NCBI GenBank assembly: GCA_902537425.1
Contig: CACBBD010000003.1
Span: forward strand, 1 to 64,000
Direction: 5' to 3'
Source of the DNA: an uncultured SAR86 cluster bacterium
GTDB taxonomy: Bacteria > Pseudomonadota > Gammaproteobacteria > Magnimaribacterales > Magnimaribacteraceae
DNA: 64,000 nucleotides
In this document: positions 52,476-61,150 of the stretch, in pieces
Layout of the letters: every line of letters begins with the position of its first letter
Numbering within the stretch: position 1 is the stretch's first letter
The notes under the pieces: generated by a model
What the model was told of the DNA's origin: nothing
The model's database searches: none
What the model saw: only the letters and a program-made list of their open reading frames with translations
Translations under genes and position numbers: made by a program

Positions 52476-54359
52476 ATGGCTATTAATACAGAGAGTTTTG
52501 ATTTTGATCCTGATTATCTCAGGAGGAAGTACAGAGAAGAGAGAGATAAGCGTCTTAGACAAGACGGTAATGAGCAGTATCAAGAAGTTTCTGGAGAATT
52601 TTCTTACTTCGTCGAAGATCCCTATATTGATGATGTAATAGAAAGAGAGGCCATCAAAGATGAAATTGAGGTCGTTGTTATTGGTGGTGGTTTTGGAGGA
52701 ATGCTAGCAGGTGCTAGACTAAGAGAAGCTGGCATAGATGATTTCAAAATCATAGAGAAAGGTGGCGACTTTGGCGGAACTTGGTATTGGAATAGATATC
52801 CCGGCGCCTCTTGTGATATAGAGTCATACATCTACTTTCCATTACTAGAAGAAACAGGATTCGTTCCAAGGCAGAAATATACTAATGCACCTGAAACCCT
52901 AGAATATTGCAGAGTTGTTTGTGAAAAGTTCAAACTTTATGAAAATGCGCTTTTACAAACCGAGGTGATTTCAGCAAATTGGGATGAAGAATCATTAAGA
53001 TGGATTATTAAGACTAACAAAGGTGATGAATTAAAAGCCAGGTTCGTGGTTCATTCAAATGGCCCTCTTAACAGGCCTAAACTCCCAGCCATTAAAGGTA
53101 TAAATGACTATAAAGGACATACATTCCATACTAGTAGATGGGACTATCAATATACTGGAGGATCTTCGCATGGAGATCTAACAGAGCTTAAAGATAAAAA
53201 AGTAGCAATAATCGGAACTGGAGCTACTGCAGTTCAATGCGTACCTCATCTTGGTGCAGCAGCTGAAAAACTATATGTATTTCAAAGAACTCCGTCTTCT
53301 ATTGATGTAAGAAATAATCAACCAACAGACCCCGAATGGATTTCCACACAAAAACCTGGATGGCATGATGAAAGGAGAAAGAACTTTGAAACTCTTCTCA
53401 CTGGTGGAATGGTCAAAGAAGACTTAGTTTCTGATGGATGGACAGAGGCATTTAGACTTCTTTTTGGCAATCTTAGACAGCAAGCACCTTCCAAATTAAA
53501 GATGGTTGGATTTGCATTATCAGGTATTTTTTCTTCAAAAATGTATAAAGTCGGCTTCAAATCATATATGACTGGAAAAGTTACAGAAGCTATGGACTTA
53601 AGAAATGCTATGCAAATGGCTGATTTTCAGAAAATGGAAAAGGTTAGAGCTAGAGCCGATGCAGTGGTGGAAGATAAAGAAACCGCCGAATCACTGAAAC
53701 CCTACTACAATCAATTCTGTAAGCGTCCCTGCTTTCATGACGAATATCTCAACACTTTCAATAACCCCAATGTTGAATTGGTGGATACTGATGGAAAAGG
53801 TCTCGAAGAAATATCCGAAAACGGCATAATATTCGAAGGTAAAGAATATGAGGTTGATTGCATAATTTTTGCTACCGGATTTGAAGTTGGAACTGACTAT
53901 AGTAGAAGAGCGGGTTATCAGATACATGGAATAAATGGAATGACTGTATCTAAGAAGTGGGAAAATGGTCTCGCTACTTTTCACGGTATGCACAGTAGAG
54001 GTTTTCCAAATTCTTTCTTTTTCGGACCAGCCCAATCAGGTTTCACAGCTACCTATACATATTCTCTCGATGAGCAAAGTATTCATTTAGCTCACATTTT
54101 GAAAACTGCAAAAGATAAAGGTGTAACCAGAATTGAAGCTTCTCAAGAAGCAGAGGAAAATTGGATTAATACCATAATCGAAAAAGCTAGACTGACAGCT
54201 GACTTTCAGGAGAACTGTACTCCTGGCTACTACAATAATGAAGGTAAAGTAAATCAAACCCCTCAAAATAATACCTACGGAGGCGGTCCCATAGAGTTCT
54301 TCGCTCTCATGGAAAAATGGAGATCTAAAGGAAATCTAGAAGGCCTAGAACTGAGCTAA
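52476..54359 (+). CDS. Baeyer-Villiger-type flavin monooxygenase
   Basis: The 627-residue protein has an FAD fold VVVIGGGFGGMLAGARLREAG (from about 66), GGTWYWNRYPGASCDIESYIYFP, the BVMO fingerprint YKGHTFHTSRWDY (about 212-224) and an NADPH fold KKVAIIGTGATAVQCVPHLG. It oxidises ketones to esters or lactones with NADPH and O2. The about 60-residue N-terminal extension occurs in the larger type I BVMOs such as those acting on cyclic or steroid ketones. It is followed by a GNAT gene after 3 bases. Confidence 0.9.
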   Translation: MAINTESFDFDPDYLRRKYREERDKRLRQDGNEQYQEVSGEFSYFVEDPYIDDVIEREAIKDEIEVVVIGGGFGGMLAGARLREAGIDDFKIIEKGGDFGGTWYWNRYPGASCDIESYIYFPLLEETGFVPRQKYTNAPETLEYCRVVCEKFKLYENALLQTEVISANWDEESLRWIIKTNKGDELKARFVVHSNGPLNRPKLPAIKGINDYKGHTFHTSRWDYQYTGGSSHGDLTELKDKKVAIIGTGATAVQCVPHLGAAAEKLYVFQRTPSSIDVRNNQPTDPEWISTQKPGWHDERRKNFETLLTGGMVKEDLVSDGWTEAFRLLFGNLRQQAPSKLKMVGFALSGIFSSKMYKVGFKSYMTGKVTEAMDLRNAMQMADFQKMEKVRARADAVVEDKETAESLKPYYNQFCKRPCFHDEYLNTFNNPNVELVDTDGKGLEEISENGIIFEGKEYEVDCIIFATGFEVGTDYSRRAGYQIHGINGMTVSKKWENGLATFHGMHSRGFPNSFFFGPAQSGFTATYTYSLDEQSIHLAHILKTAKDKGVTRIEASQEAEENWINTIIEKARLTADFQENCTPGYYNNEGKVNQTPQNNTYGGGPIEFFALMEKWRSKGNLEGLELS

Positions 54360-54362
54360 TTA

Positions 54363-54857
54363 TTGTACAAACTAGAAATACTCCATCATCCATACAACCC
54401 AACTGATTTAGAGGAAATATTTGCTATCAATCAAGCTAATATCCCTGAAGTTGGTAATATTGATCATATCGACAGACTTAAACGTTTAATCGATTGGAGC
54501 TGTCATTTAATTGTTGTAAGAGACAAGGAAATAGCAGGATTTATCATCTTGATGAGAGAAAATCAAAGTTACGAATCTCTTAATTATGAATTTTTCAATT
54601 CTCAAGGATATCCTTTTCTGTACGTTGATAGAATTGCAATTAAGGAGGAACATCGACGTAAAGGATTGGGACACATGATTTACTCAAAAACTATTGAGAT
54701 AGCTGAAGAGTTAAACTTACCGACATGTTGTGAAGTTAATACCCTGCCAAAAAATGAACCTTCCTTAGCTTTCCATGATTCGTTTGGCTTTGAAGATGTT
54801 GGTACTAAGGACTATGAAGACCATAGCGTAGTTTTCCTCAGGAAATCTCCTAGTTGA
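54363..54857 (+). CDS. GNAT-family acetyltransferase
   Basis: This 164-residue protein starts at TTG (54363), 3 bases after the monooxygenase stop. The GNAT core is visible: YPFLYVDRIAIKEEHRRKGLGHMIYSKTIEIAEEL has the acetyl-CoA R/Q-x-x-G-x-G/A loop (RRKGLG), and NEPSLAFHDSFGFEDVGTK is the usual C-terminal motif. The acceptor is unknown. Its end overlaps the convergent EamA gene by 8 bases. Confidence 0.82.
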   Translation: MYKLEILHHPYNPTDLEEIFAINQANIPEVGNIDHIDRLKRLIDWSCHLIVVRDKEIAGFIILMRENQSYESLNYEFFNSQGYPFLYVDRIAIKEEHRRKGLGHMIYSKTIEIAEELNLPTCCEVNTLPKNEPSLAFHDSFGFEDVGTKDYEDHSVVFLRKSPS

Positions 54858-55719
54858 GGTCGTCCTTGAAAAAATTAATCAAGCCCACACCTGTAATTAT
54901 TAGAAGGCACCCAACTAGCATTGTGTAAGTTATTGCCTCATCTAAAAAGAGATTGGCCCACAACATTCCAGATACAGGGACAATAAGCACAACTGTCGAA
55001 GCTTTAACCGGCCCTACTCTCTTTATCAAAATAACATAACCCATGTAAGCCAAGCCGGTACATAAAAAGCCCAAAAGAAAAACACTTAAAAGAACTTCAT
55101 TTGGATGATTGAAATGTAATCCACTTTCTAAAAAAGTAAAAGGAAAAACCAGAAAAGTAGCTACCAATAAAGTCATAGAAGCTAAATAAGTTGCATCTAT
55201 TTCTTTAGTTGTGAATATATAATTTGAACTGAATGCATAAAAGAAAGATGCCATGAGACATAGCAATAGTGCTATTAATGAAAATTCTAATGATTCATAT
55301 CCAACAAATATAAATAAACCTACCATGCCTATAATTATCCCGAGCAATTGAGTGAGATTAGAACGCAATTTCAACCAAAGGCTAGCAATAATGAAAGCAA
55401 ATAAAGGGGTTGTACCATTCAGAACAGACATAGTGCCCGCATTCAAATCAATAGCTGCTCTAGAAAAAAGATAAAAAGGAACAGATGCATTGATACAAGC
55501 TAGAAGGAGAATAGAAGGAAAATTTTCTCTTATCTTTCTGAGATGCTGTCTAGTGATAAAAAATGGACTTAGTATCAATGAGGCTATTAATAATCTTGAG
55601 AAAACTAAGGTTATGGGCCCTACTTCAGGCGCAGAAACCTTTATAAAAAGAAAGGATGACCCCCATGCTATGCCAATTGCAATAATTAATGCCCAGTCAA
55701 TAACTGCACTTTTATTCAT
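54850..55719 (-). CDS. EamA/DMT-family transporter
   Basis: The 289-residue protein has ten hydrophobic helices in two EamA repeats: IAIGIAWGSSFLFIKVSAPEVGPITLVFSRLLIASLIL opens the first and LASMTLLVATFLVFPFTFL the second, with VILIKRVGPVKASTVVLIVPVSGMLWANLFLDEAIT typical of the C-terminal half. It is a metabolite exporter of unknown substrate. It starts 31 bases downstream of the second TauD gene. Confidence 0.87.
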   Translation of the reverse strand: MNKSAVIDWALIIAIGIAWGSSFLFIKVSAPEVGPITLVFSRLLIASLILSPFFITRQHLRKIRENFPSILLLACINASVPFYLFSRAAIDLNAGTMSVLNGTTPLFAFIIASLWLKLRSNLTQLLGIIIGMVGLFIFVGYESLEFSLIALLLCLMASFFYAFSSNYIFTTKEIDATYLASMTLLVATFLVFPFTFLESGLHFNHPNEVLLSVFLLGFLCTGLAYMGYVILIKRVGPVKASTVVLIVPVSGMLWANLFLDEAITYTMLVGCLLIITGVGLINFFKDDLN

Positions 55720-55750
55720 TTATATAATTAATTTATCTTACTAAAGGATC

Positions 55751-56617
55751 CTAGTAAGGCCGATCCCCAATGATAGTTACTCTTTCAACCTTTCTGACAT
55801 TTGGCCAATAATCAGAATTCGCATAATGTTGACATGCTCGATTATCCCAAAAAGCTATTGAATTATCTTCCCAGGCAAATCGACATTGGTATTCAGGCAC
55901 AGAAGCTCTGGAATATAAGAAATTTAACATCTGTTGAGATTCCTCAGGATCCCAATCTTTAATGTATTGTGTAAAGGCCGCATTGACGTAGATGACCTTC
56001 TTTTTTGTATCCGGATGAGTTCTTATTACTGGATGTTCTGGCATTGGATATTGCTTATTAAAGGCTTCTATTTCCTCATCAGATTTACCCTCTTTAATGA
56101 GCCTATCTCTAAAATTTGCAAAATCATGAATCGCTATAGCACCTTCAAGTTTTTCTTTAACTTCTTCACTAAGATTGTCATAAGCTGCATACATATCTGC
56201 AAACAATGTATCTCCTCCATGTTCTGGCTTTTCTATCATTCTTAAAACTGACCCTAGAGATGGTTCCATTCTCCAAGTTACATCTGAGTGCCAGGTATTC
56301 TCTCTACCTCTGCTCTTTTCATTGTGTGTTATAACCAAAACTTCTGGAAAATTTTCTTTTTTTGGAGCGAAAGGGTGAATTTCTAATTCCCCAAAATTTT
56401 TAGAAAAGTTTATATGCTGTTCTGTTGAGATATCCTGATCTCTAAAAAAAATAACCTTATAAACTAATAATGCTTCGTAAATTAGGGCTTTTGTCTCTTC
56501 CTGCATGGGTTTTGATAAATCAATACCAAGGATCTCACCTCCTATTGTTGGACTTAACCTATTAACTTTAAATGGTAGGTTTTTTTGTTCAAATGCATCT
56601 GGATTAAAGTCAATCAT
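55751..56617 (-). CDS. TauD/TfdA-family Fe(II)/2-oxoglutarate dioxygenase (second)
   Basis: I choose the ATG at 56617 because AGGGAG lies 7 bases upstream; this gives 288 residues. Upstream in-frame starts to 56647 overlap another small ORF. Iron ligands are H110-S-D112 (ENTWHSDVTWRM) and H264 (RACQHYANSDYWP), with Arg 279 for 2-oxoglutarate. FADMYAAYDNLSEEVKEKL is conserved in TauD. It is closer to classical TauD in its C-terminus (YANSDYWPNVRKVERVTIIGDRPY) than the homologue at 8192. The substrate is unknown; no sulfonate carrier adjoins. Confidence 0.88.
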   Translation of the reverse strand: MIDFNPDAFEQKNLPFKVNRLSPTIGGEILGIDLSKPMQEETKALIYEALLVYKVIFFRDQDISTEQHINFSKNFGELEIHPFAPKKENFPEVLVITHNEKSRGRENTWHSDVTWRMEPSLGSVLRMIEKPEHGGDTLFADMYAAYDNLSEEVKEKLEGAIAIHDFANFRDRLIKEGKSDEEIEAFNKQYPMPEHPVIRTHPDTKKKVIYVNAAFTQYIKDWDPEESQQMLNFLYSRASVPEYQCRFAWEDNSIAFWDNRACQHYANSDYWPNVRKVERVTIIGDRPY

Positions 56618-56627
56618 AATTTTCTCC

Positions 56628-56777
56628 CTATTCATAATCATCAACAAGCTTTCTCAACTTGTCAATCTGAAGTTTAGATTCATCATCAGGATTAAGAAGC
56701 ATATTCTGGTATATCCTTACCAGTCCTGGACAAACTTTGAAAAATTCATCAATAAAAACTTGGATAAAGGCTTGCAT
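56628..56777 (-). CDS. Possible 49-residue protein upstream of TauD gene
   Basis: On the minus strand an ATG at 56777 opens a 49-codon frame that reads like protein (MQAFIQVFIDEFFKVCPGLV, then a charged helix ending RKLVDDYE). Its TAG stop overlaps the Shine-Dalgarno sequence of the TauD gene (TAGGGAG), so it would be translationally coupled to it. No strong ribosome site precedes its own start. I know no family. It fills most of the 183-base gap between the acyl-CoA ligase and TauD genes. Confidence 0.4.
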   Translation of the reverse strand: MQAFIQVFIDEFFKVCPGLVRIYQNMLLNPDDESKLQIDKLRKLVDDYE

Positions 56778-56830
56778 ACAAAGAAGATATCTTACTCAAG
56801 TCTAAGTACTAATTTAAAATTCAAATTTAT

Positions 56831-58396
56831 CTAAGAAACATTTCTTTCTTTGCCTTCCCAATAAGGAGCTCTCAAATCCTTTCTAAGAATTTTACCAGAG
56901 GGATTTCTTGGTAATTCAGAGATATGTTCGACCGTTTTAGGGCATTTGTAACCAGCTATTTGAGTTCTTACAAATGAAATTACTTCTGTCTCATCAAGGG
57001 GATCTCCTTCAGTTTGAACAATAAATGCTTTAGTTGCTTCACCCCATTTATCATCAGGTATTCCAATAACAGCTGCATCTGCAATTTGCGGATGACTGAG
57101 CAATGCGTTTTCAACTTCAGCTGGATAAATATTTTCTCCTCCAGAAACAATCATATCTTTGACCCTGTCATGAATATATAAGAAACCTTCATCATCAAAA
57201 TAACCAACATCTCCAGAATAAAACCAACCATCTTTTATAGCTTCAGCCGTTGCTTCTGGTCTATTCCAATAACCTTTCATATTTAAGTCAGATTTGATTA
57301 TTACTTCCCCTACCTCACCGACTGGCACATCATTGTCGTCAGAATCAACAACCCTCAAACCGACACCCTTTGCAGCCTTACCGCAAGATCTTAACTTTCC
57401 TCTGGAGATTTCATGGTCTTCTGGATATAAAAAGGTTATTGCTCCATTGGTCTCTGTAAGTCCATATACTTGCCAAAAGTTACATTTCATTAATTCCATA
57501 GCTTTTAGAAGCGTATCATCGGTTATTGGGGACGCACCGTAAATTACAGTTTCTAAAGACGAAAAATCAGTATTGGCTGATTCAGGATGTTGAATTAAAA
57601 AGAGTATTACTGCCGGCACAAAGATAGTGTGTTGTATCTTCTCTTGTTCAATAAGCTTGAGAATCAAACCTGGATCAACCTCAGGGATGATGATACTTTT
57701 AGCCCCAGTGACCATACCAGCTATACCCATATTAGTGCCGGCTACATGGAAAATAGGCATACATACAAGGTTTACACCACCCTCTTCTATGTCTCTATAC
57801 ATAGCTTCTTCATTAACAATAAAACAAGCACTAAAATTATCATTTGTTAATTGAACTCCCTTAGGATGACCAGTGGTGCCTGAGGTATAAAGCTGAATAA
57901 CATCATCATTGCCATCACTCTCCAACATTGGATCTTTATCCTCAAATGAATCTCTCCAACTAGCGAAATCCTGCCACTCATCATGATTTCCCCCCACTGT
58001 AATAATTTTCTTAACTGTTGGAATTTCATCTTTTATTTCCTCAATTAATCCAAAAAACTCTGGCCCTACAAATAGAACTTCACTTTGAGAATCATTCAGG
58101 ATAAAGGCAACTTCAGGAGGAGCTAGTCTCCAATTAACTCCAACTGTAACGGTTCTTGATTTGAATGTTCCATACATAAATTCAAAAAAAATGTCAGAGT
58201 TTTTACCTAAGTAAGCGACTCTTGAATCAGGTTTACAACCCTCTTTTATCAATCCTTGAGCAACTCTGTTAGAGAAACTATCTAATTCCTTAAAAGTTGT
58301 TTCTTTATCTTCAAATTTATGAGCTATCTTCTCGCCAGACTTTTCGACTCTCCATCGAAAAATTTCAACCATTGTTTTTTCATACGGTATTTCCAC
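56831..58396 (-). CDS. Acyl-CoA synthetase (fatty acid-CoA ligase)
   Basis: This 521-residue protein starts at GTG with AGGAGA upstream. ANL motifs: VIQLYTSGTTGHPKGVQLTNDN, YGLTETNGAITF, GWFYSGDVGYFDDEGFLYIHDRVKDMIVSGGENIYPAEVE and the catalytic Lys in RNPSGKILRKDLR. It activates a carboxylic acid (medium/long chain or aromatic) to acyl-CoA. It lies 9 bases downstream of the CMD-family gene, which in turn follows chorismate mutase. Confidence 0.9.
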   Translation of the reverse strand: MEIPYEKTMVEIFRWRVEKSGEKIAHKFEDKETTFKELDSFSNRVAQGLIKEGCKPDSRVAYLGKNSDIFFEFMYGTFKSRTVTVGVNWRLAPPEVAFILNDSQSEVLFVGPEFFGLIEEIKDEIPTVKKIITVGGNHDEWQDFASWRDSFEDKDPMLESDGNDDVIQLYTSGTTGHPKGVQLTNDNFSACFIVNEEAMYRDIEEGGVNLVCMPIFHVAGTNMGIAGMVTGAKSIIIPEVDPGLILKLIEQEKIQHTIFVPAVILFLIQHPESANTDFSSLETVIYGASPITDDTLLKAMELMKCNFWQVYGLTETNGAITFLYPEDHEISRGKLRSCGKAAKGVGLRVVDSDDNDVPVGEVGEVIIKSDLNMKGYWNRPEATAEAIKDGWFYSGDVGYFDDEGFLYIHDRVKDMIVSGGENIYPAEVENALLSHPQIADAAVIGIPDDKWGEATKAFIVQTEGDPLDETEVISFVRTQIAGYKCPKTVEHISELPRNPSGKILRKDLRAPYWEGKERNVS

Positions 58397-58405
58397 TTTT
58401 CTCTC

Positions 58406-58993
58406 CTATATCCAACCTAACGGTTTAAGCTTGTCATTTACGAAACTCTCAGGAACCTCTTCTAAAGCTGTTCCTAGAGTATCATTCCATCTATTCAAAA
58501 ATCCAAATAAAGAAATCACAGAAACAATATCAACAATCTCCTTTTTGGAATAGTACTTACTTAAGTTATCAAAATGCTCTTGATTAGAGTTATTTGGTAC
58601 CTTTCCTGCTGCAAAAGCTAAATCGAGTACAGCTTTTTCTGAGTTACTAAATTTCTCACTTTCCGAGTAGTTAAGAATATCAGCAATTTTCTTTTCTTCA
58701 ATACCAGCCCTTTCCGCGCCATGTGAGGTGTGTGCTTGACAGTATTTACATCCAGCTGACAAGCTTGATGCTAAAGCAATTAATTGTTTAGTTCCTGCAT
58801 CAAGACCATCAGATTGAAAAACCACACCTGCTAAAGCTGAAAAGGACTTAAGTAACTCTGGTCTTTCAGACATAGTTAAATGAGCATTTGGTAGATATCC
58901 CATGAAAGATTCTACTATTTTGAAAAGCTCCTCAAATTCTTTCAGGTCCTCTCTGTATGTATCGCCTATATATGTAGTAGGTATTTTTTTCAT
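58406..58993 (-). CDS. Carboxymuconolactone decarboxylase / AhpD-like protein
   Basis: The 195-residue helical protein has the CMD/AhpD motif GTKQLIALASSLSAGCKYCQAHTSHGAERAG with a CxxC redox pair and the downstream His. It belongs to the peroxidase-related branch, expected to reduce peroxides by way of the two cysteines. The start has no strong ribosome site. Its stop lies inside the ribosome site of the acyl-CoA ligase gene (TATAGGAGAG), so they are coupled. Whether it is redox or decarboxylase is not certain. Confidence 0.83.
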   Translation of the reverse strand: MKKIPTTYIGDTYREDLKEFEELFKIVESFMGYLPNAHLTMSERPELLKSFSALAGVVFQSDGLDAGTKQLIALASSLSAGCKYCQAHTSHGAERAGIEEKKIADILNYSESEKFSNSEKAVLDLAFAAGKVPNNSNQEHFDNLSKYYSKKEIVDIVSVISLFGFLNRWNDTLGTALEEVPESFVNDKLKPLGWI

Positions 58994-59020
58994 ATTGCTT
59001 TTGCGACCTAAATTATTTCT

Positions 59021-59311
59021 TTAGTTTGAATTCTGGATTAACTCTAATTCTCTAAATTCATGTTCTATAGATAAGTCTATCAATTTCCTCCATAAAGGTT
59101 CTGCCATGGAAGAACTTAGTCCGCAAGATTCTCCAAAATTAGTTACTTTAGATATTACATCTTCAATTCTTTCTTTATCGATTATCAAATTTTTATCATT
59201 TTTCACTAAAGCAGCCATTTCAATACACTTTTGTCTCCTAGCGAGGAGTAAAACCAGTTCTTTGTCGAGAAGATCTATTTCCTCTCTTATATCTTTCATA
59301 GTGATGGTCAT
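59021..59311 (-). CDS. Chorismate mutase (AroQ type)
   Basis: This 96-residue all-helical protein shows the AroQ pattern: IREEIDLLDKELVLLLARRQKCIEMAALVK, with the key Arg of helix 1 (ARRQKC), then IIDKERIEDVISKV and a C-terminal helix WRKLIDLSIEHEFRELE. It is a monofunctional PchB-like enzyme that would convert chorismate to prephenate. No aromatic synthesis genes adjoin. The ATG at 59311 or the one at 59299 (MKDIREE) may be used. Confidence 0.8.
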   Translation of the reverse strand: MTITMKDIREEIDLLDKELVLLLARRQKCIEMAALVKNDKNLIIDKERIEDVISKVTNFGESCGLSSSMAEPLWRKLIDLSIEHEFRELELIQNSN

Positions 59312-59388
59312 AATTTTTTATTTTTATTAATAATAGATTATATTACTTATTTGTTAGTCTAAAGAATATATGAATATTGAGTTAATTT

Positions 59389-60561
59389 ATGAAAATAATT
59401 AAAGAATTAGAAGACTTGCAGCCCGAGATGCAGAATTGGAGAAGAGATATACATGCTCATCCAGAAATAGCTTTTGAAGAACACAGAACCGCAAAAATTG
59501 TTGCTGATAAATTAGAGAGTTTTGGTATAGAAGTTGAGACAGGAATAGCTGGTACAGGGGTTGTAGGAACTCTAAAAAAAGGCAAAGGTAATAGATCTAT
59601 TGGTTTGAGAGCTGATCTGGATGCTCTTTTAATCCATGAAACTAATGATTTTGAACACAAGTCCAAGACACCCGGAAAGATGCATGCCTGCGGTCATGAT
59701 GGACATACAACGATGCTTCTGGGCGCGGCTAAATATTTAGCAGAAAAAGGTAATTTTGACGGAACTATAAATTTTATTTTTCAACCAGCTGAAGAGAATG
59801 AAGGTGGAGGGAAAGTTATGGTAGAAGATGGGCTTTTTGAGAAGTATCCTGTAGAGGCTGTTTTTGGTATGCATAATATTCCAGGTATGCCAGTAGGTTC
59901 ATTTGCCGTAAAGTCTGGACCTTTCATGGCTTCCTTTGACATCTTTAACTTGAAAATTATAGGAAAAGGTGGTCATGCAGCAATGCCTCAAACAACAATC
60001 GATCCGATCATAATTGGTACTAAAATTGTTGATGCTTATCAATCTATTGTCAGTAGGTATATAGATCCTCAGGAACCAGTTGTTCTGAGTGTGACTCAAT
60101 TCCATGGAGGAGATGCATATAATGTAATTCCAAATGAAATTGAGATTAAAGGAACTGTTAGGTGTTTCTCAACTAAAGTTCAAGCCTCCATAGAAAAACA
60201 AATGGAAAATCTAACATCATCAATTTGCTCTGCTTATGGCGCTGCATACGAATTCGAATATCAGCACAGGTATCCTCCAACAATAAACAGCGCTGAAGAA
60301 GTCGAAACTTCTTTGAAAGTGATGAATGAAATCTCTGATGAGAGCATGATCAATACATCTCCTTCTCCAAGTATGGGATCTGAAGATTTTGCCTTTATGC
60401 TTCAAGAGAAGCCAGGTAGCTATATTTGGATTGGAAATGGCGATAAAGAAGGATCTTGCATGCTTCATAATCCGGGTTATGACTTTAATGATGAAATTTT
60501 ACCTATTGGAGCGACGTACTGGGTAAATATAGCAGAAGAGATTTTATCCCCTATAAATTAA
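59389..60561 (+). CDS. M20 amidohydrolase (hippurate/IAA-amino-acid hydrolase-like)
   Basis: The 390-residue protein matches the M20D family: MQNWRRDIHAHPEIAFEEHRTA, GLRADLDALLIHE, KMHACGHDGHTTMLLGAAKYL (metal Cys and His), FIFQPAEENEGGGKVMVEDG (catalytic Glu), FGMHNIPGMPVG and MGSEDFAFMLQEKPGSY. It hydrolyses N-acyl amino acids such as hippurate. There is no signal peptide, so it is cytoplasmic. It is divergent from chorismate mutase and ends 4 bases inside the DUF805 gene. Confidence 0.92.
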   Translation: MKIIKELEDLQPEMQNWRRDIHAHPEIAFEEHRTAKIVADKLESFGIEVETGIAGTGVVGTLKKGKGNRSIGLRADLDALLIHETNDFEHKSKTPGKMHACGHDGHTTMLLGAAKYLAEKGNFDGTINFIFQPAEENEGGGKVMVEDGLFEKYPVEAVFGMHNIPGMPVGSFAVKSGPFMASFDIFNLKIIGKGGHAAMPQTTIDPIIIGTKIVDAYQSIVSRYIDPQEPVVLSVTQFHGGDAYNVIPNEIEIKGTVRCFSTKVQASIEKQMENLTSSICSAYGAAYEFEYQHRYPPTINSAEEVETSLKVMNEISDESMINTSPSPSMGSEDFAFMLQEKPGSYIWIGNGDKEGSCMLHNPGYDFNDEILPIGATYWVNIAEEILSPIN

Positions 60562-61004
60562 TTCTCATTTTCTTTACTTAAAGGGTTCTGACCATAGACA
60601 TTCTTGGGCCCTCCTGCTTCACACATAAAATAAATATATGCAAAGAGAGTGAAAATTGAAAAGAAAGCTAAAGCTTGAGGAAGAAAAATAGGTATTATTT
60701 GAAGAGCAAAATACCACCAACCGGACTTGCCGATATCATGAAATCTCCTGATTGATAAAGATATCTGCGGGATAGCTGTCACCAGGATGGCATAACCAAT
60801 TGAAGAGTTGAAAAAGACCTGAAAGATATTTCCATCATTGAGTGACGATAATTCACTCTCTAAATTTTCAGCAGTGAAATTTAATACCAGAAGACATAGC
60901 ATTATAGAAAATAGAAAGAACCACCAAAATTCAGATCGGGAAGATCTCCCTTTAAAATCAAAACACCTCAAGTAGCCTGAAATGACTGAATCGAAAAAAC
61001 TCAT
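60558..61004 (-). CDS. DUF805 membrane protein
   Basis: This 148-residue protein has about four hydrophobic segments and the DUF805 signature YLRCFDFKGRSSRSEFWWFFLF near the start and ISLSIRRFHDIGKSGWWYFALQIIP in the middle. Its function is unknown; it is probably an inner-membrane protein. Its ATG lies 24 bases after the 3' end of tRNA-Glu on the same strand, so it may be transcribed with the tRNA. Confidence 0.88.
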   Translation of the reverse strand: MSFFDSVISGYLRCFDFKGRSSRSEFWWFFLFSIMLCLLVLNFTAENLESELSSLNDGNIFQVFFNSSIGYAILVTAIPQISLSIRRFHDIGKSGWWYFALQIIPIFLPQALAFFSIFTLFAYIYFMCEAGGPKNVYGQNPLSKENEN

Positions 61005-61028
61005 TAGATTAAATATATATAAGAAGGT

Positions 61029-61103
61029 TGGTAGCCCGTAGGAGAATCGAACTCCTGTTGCCTGGATGAAAACCAGATGTCCTAACCACTAGACGAACGG
61101 GCC
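61029..61103 (-). tRNA. tRNA-Glu(TTC)
   Basis: The minus strand folds into a cloverleaf. The acceptor is GGCCCGT / ACGGGCT (first pair G-U), the D-arm GTCTAGTGGTTAGGAC, the anticodon arm CTGGTTTTCATCCAG (anticodon TTC) and the T-arm AGGAGTTCGATTCTCCT, with A discriminator and an encoded CCA. Seventy-five bases. Confidence 0.97.
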
Positions 61104-61150
61104 GAAAGATCGCATTGTATGGAGGGTAAGCTTCAAGGTCAATTGTACTA

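Noticed and set aside
53691-54035. 114-residue minus-strand frame inside the monooxygenase gene
   Set aside because: Antisense to conserved BVMO sequence and with no start signal; a shadow frame.
61029-61103. tRNA-Glu with a G-U first acceptor pair
   Set aside because: The same G1-U72 arrangement with GGCCCGT/ACGGGCT is common in tRNA-Glu genes of several bacterial phyla, so it is not a novelty.
48696-61103. tRNA genes as integration sites
   Set aside because: No integrase, no flanking direct repeats of the tRNA 3' ends and no change in gene style beside either tRNA.
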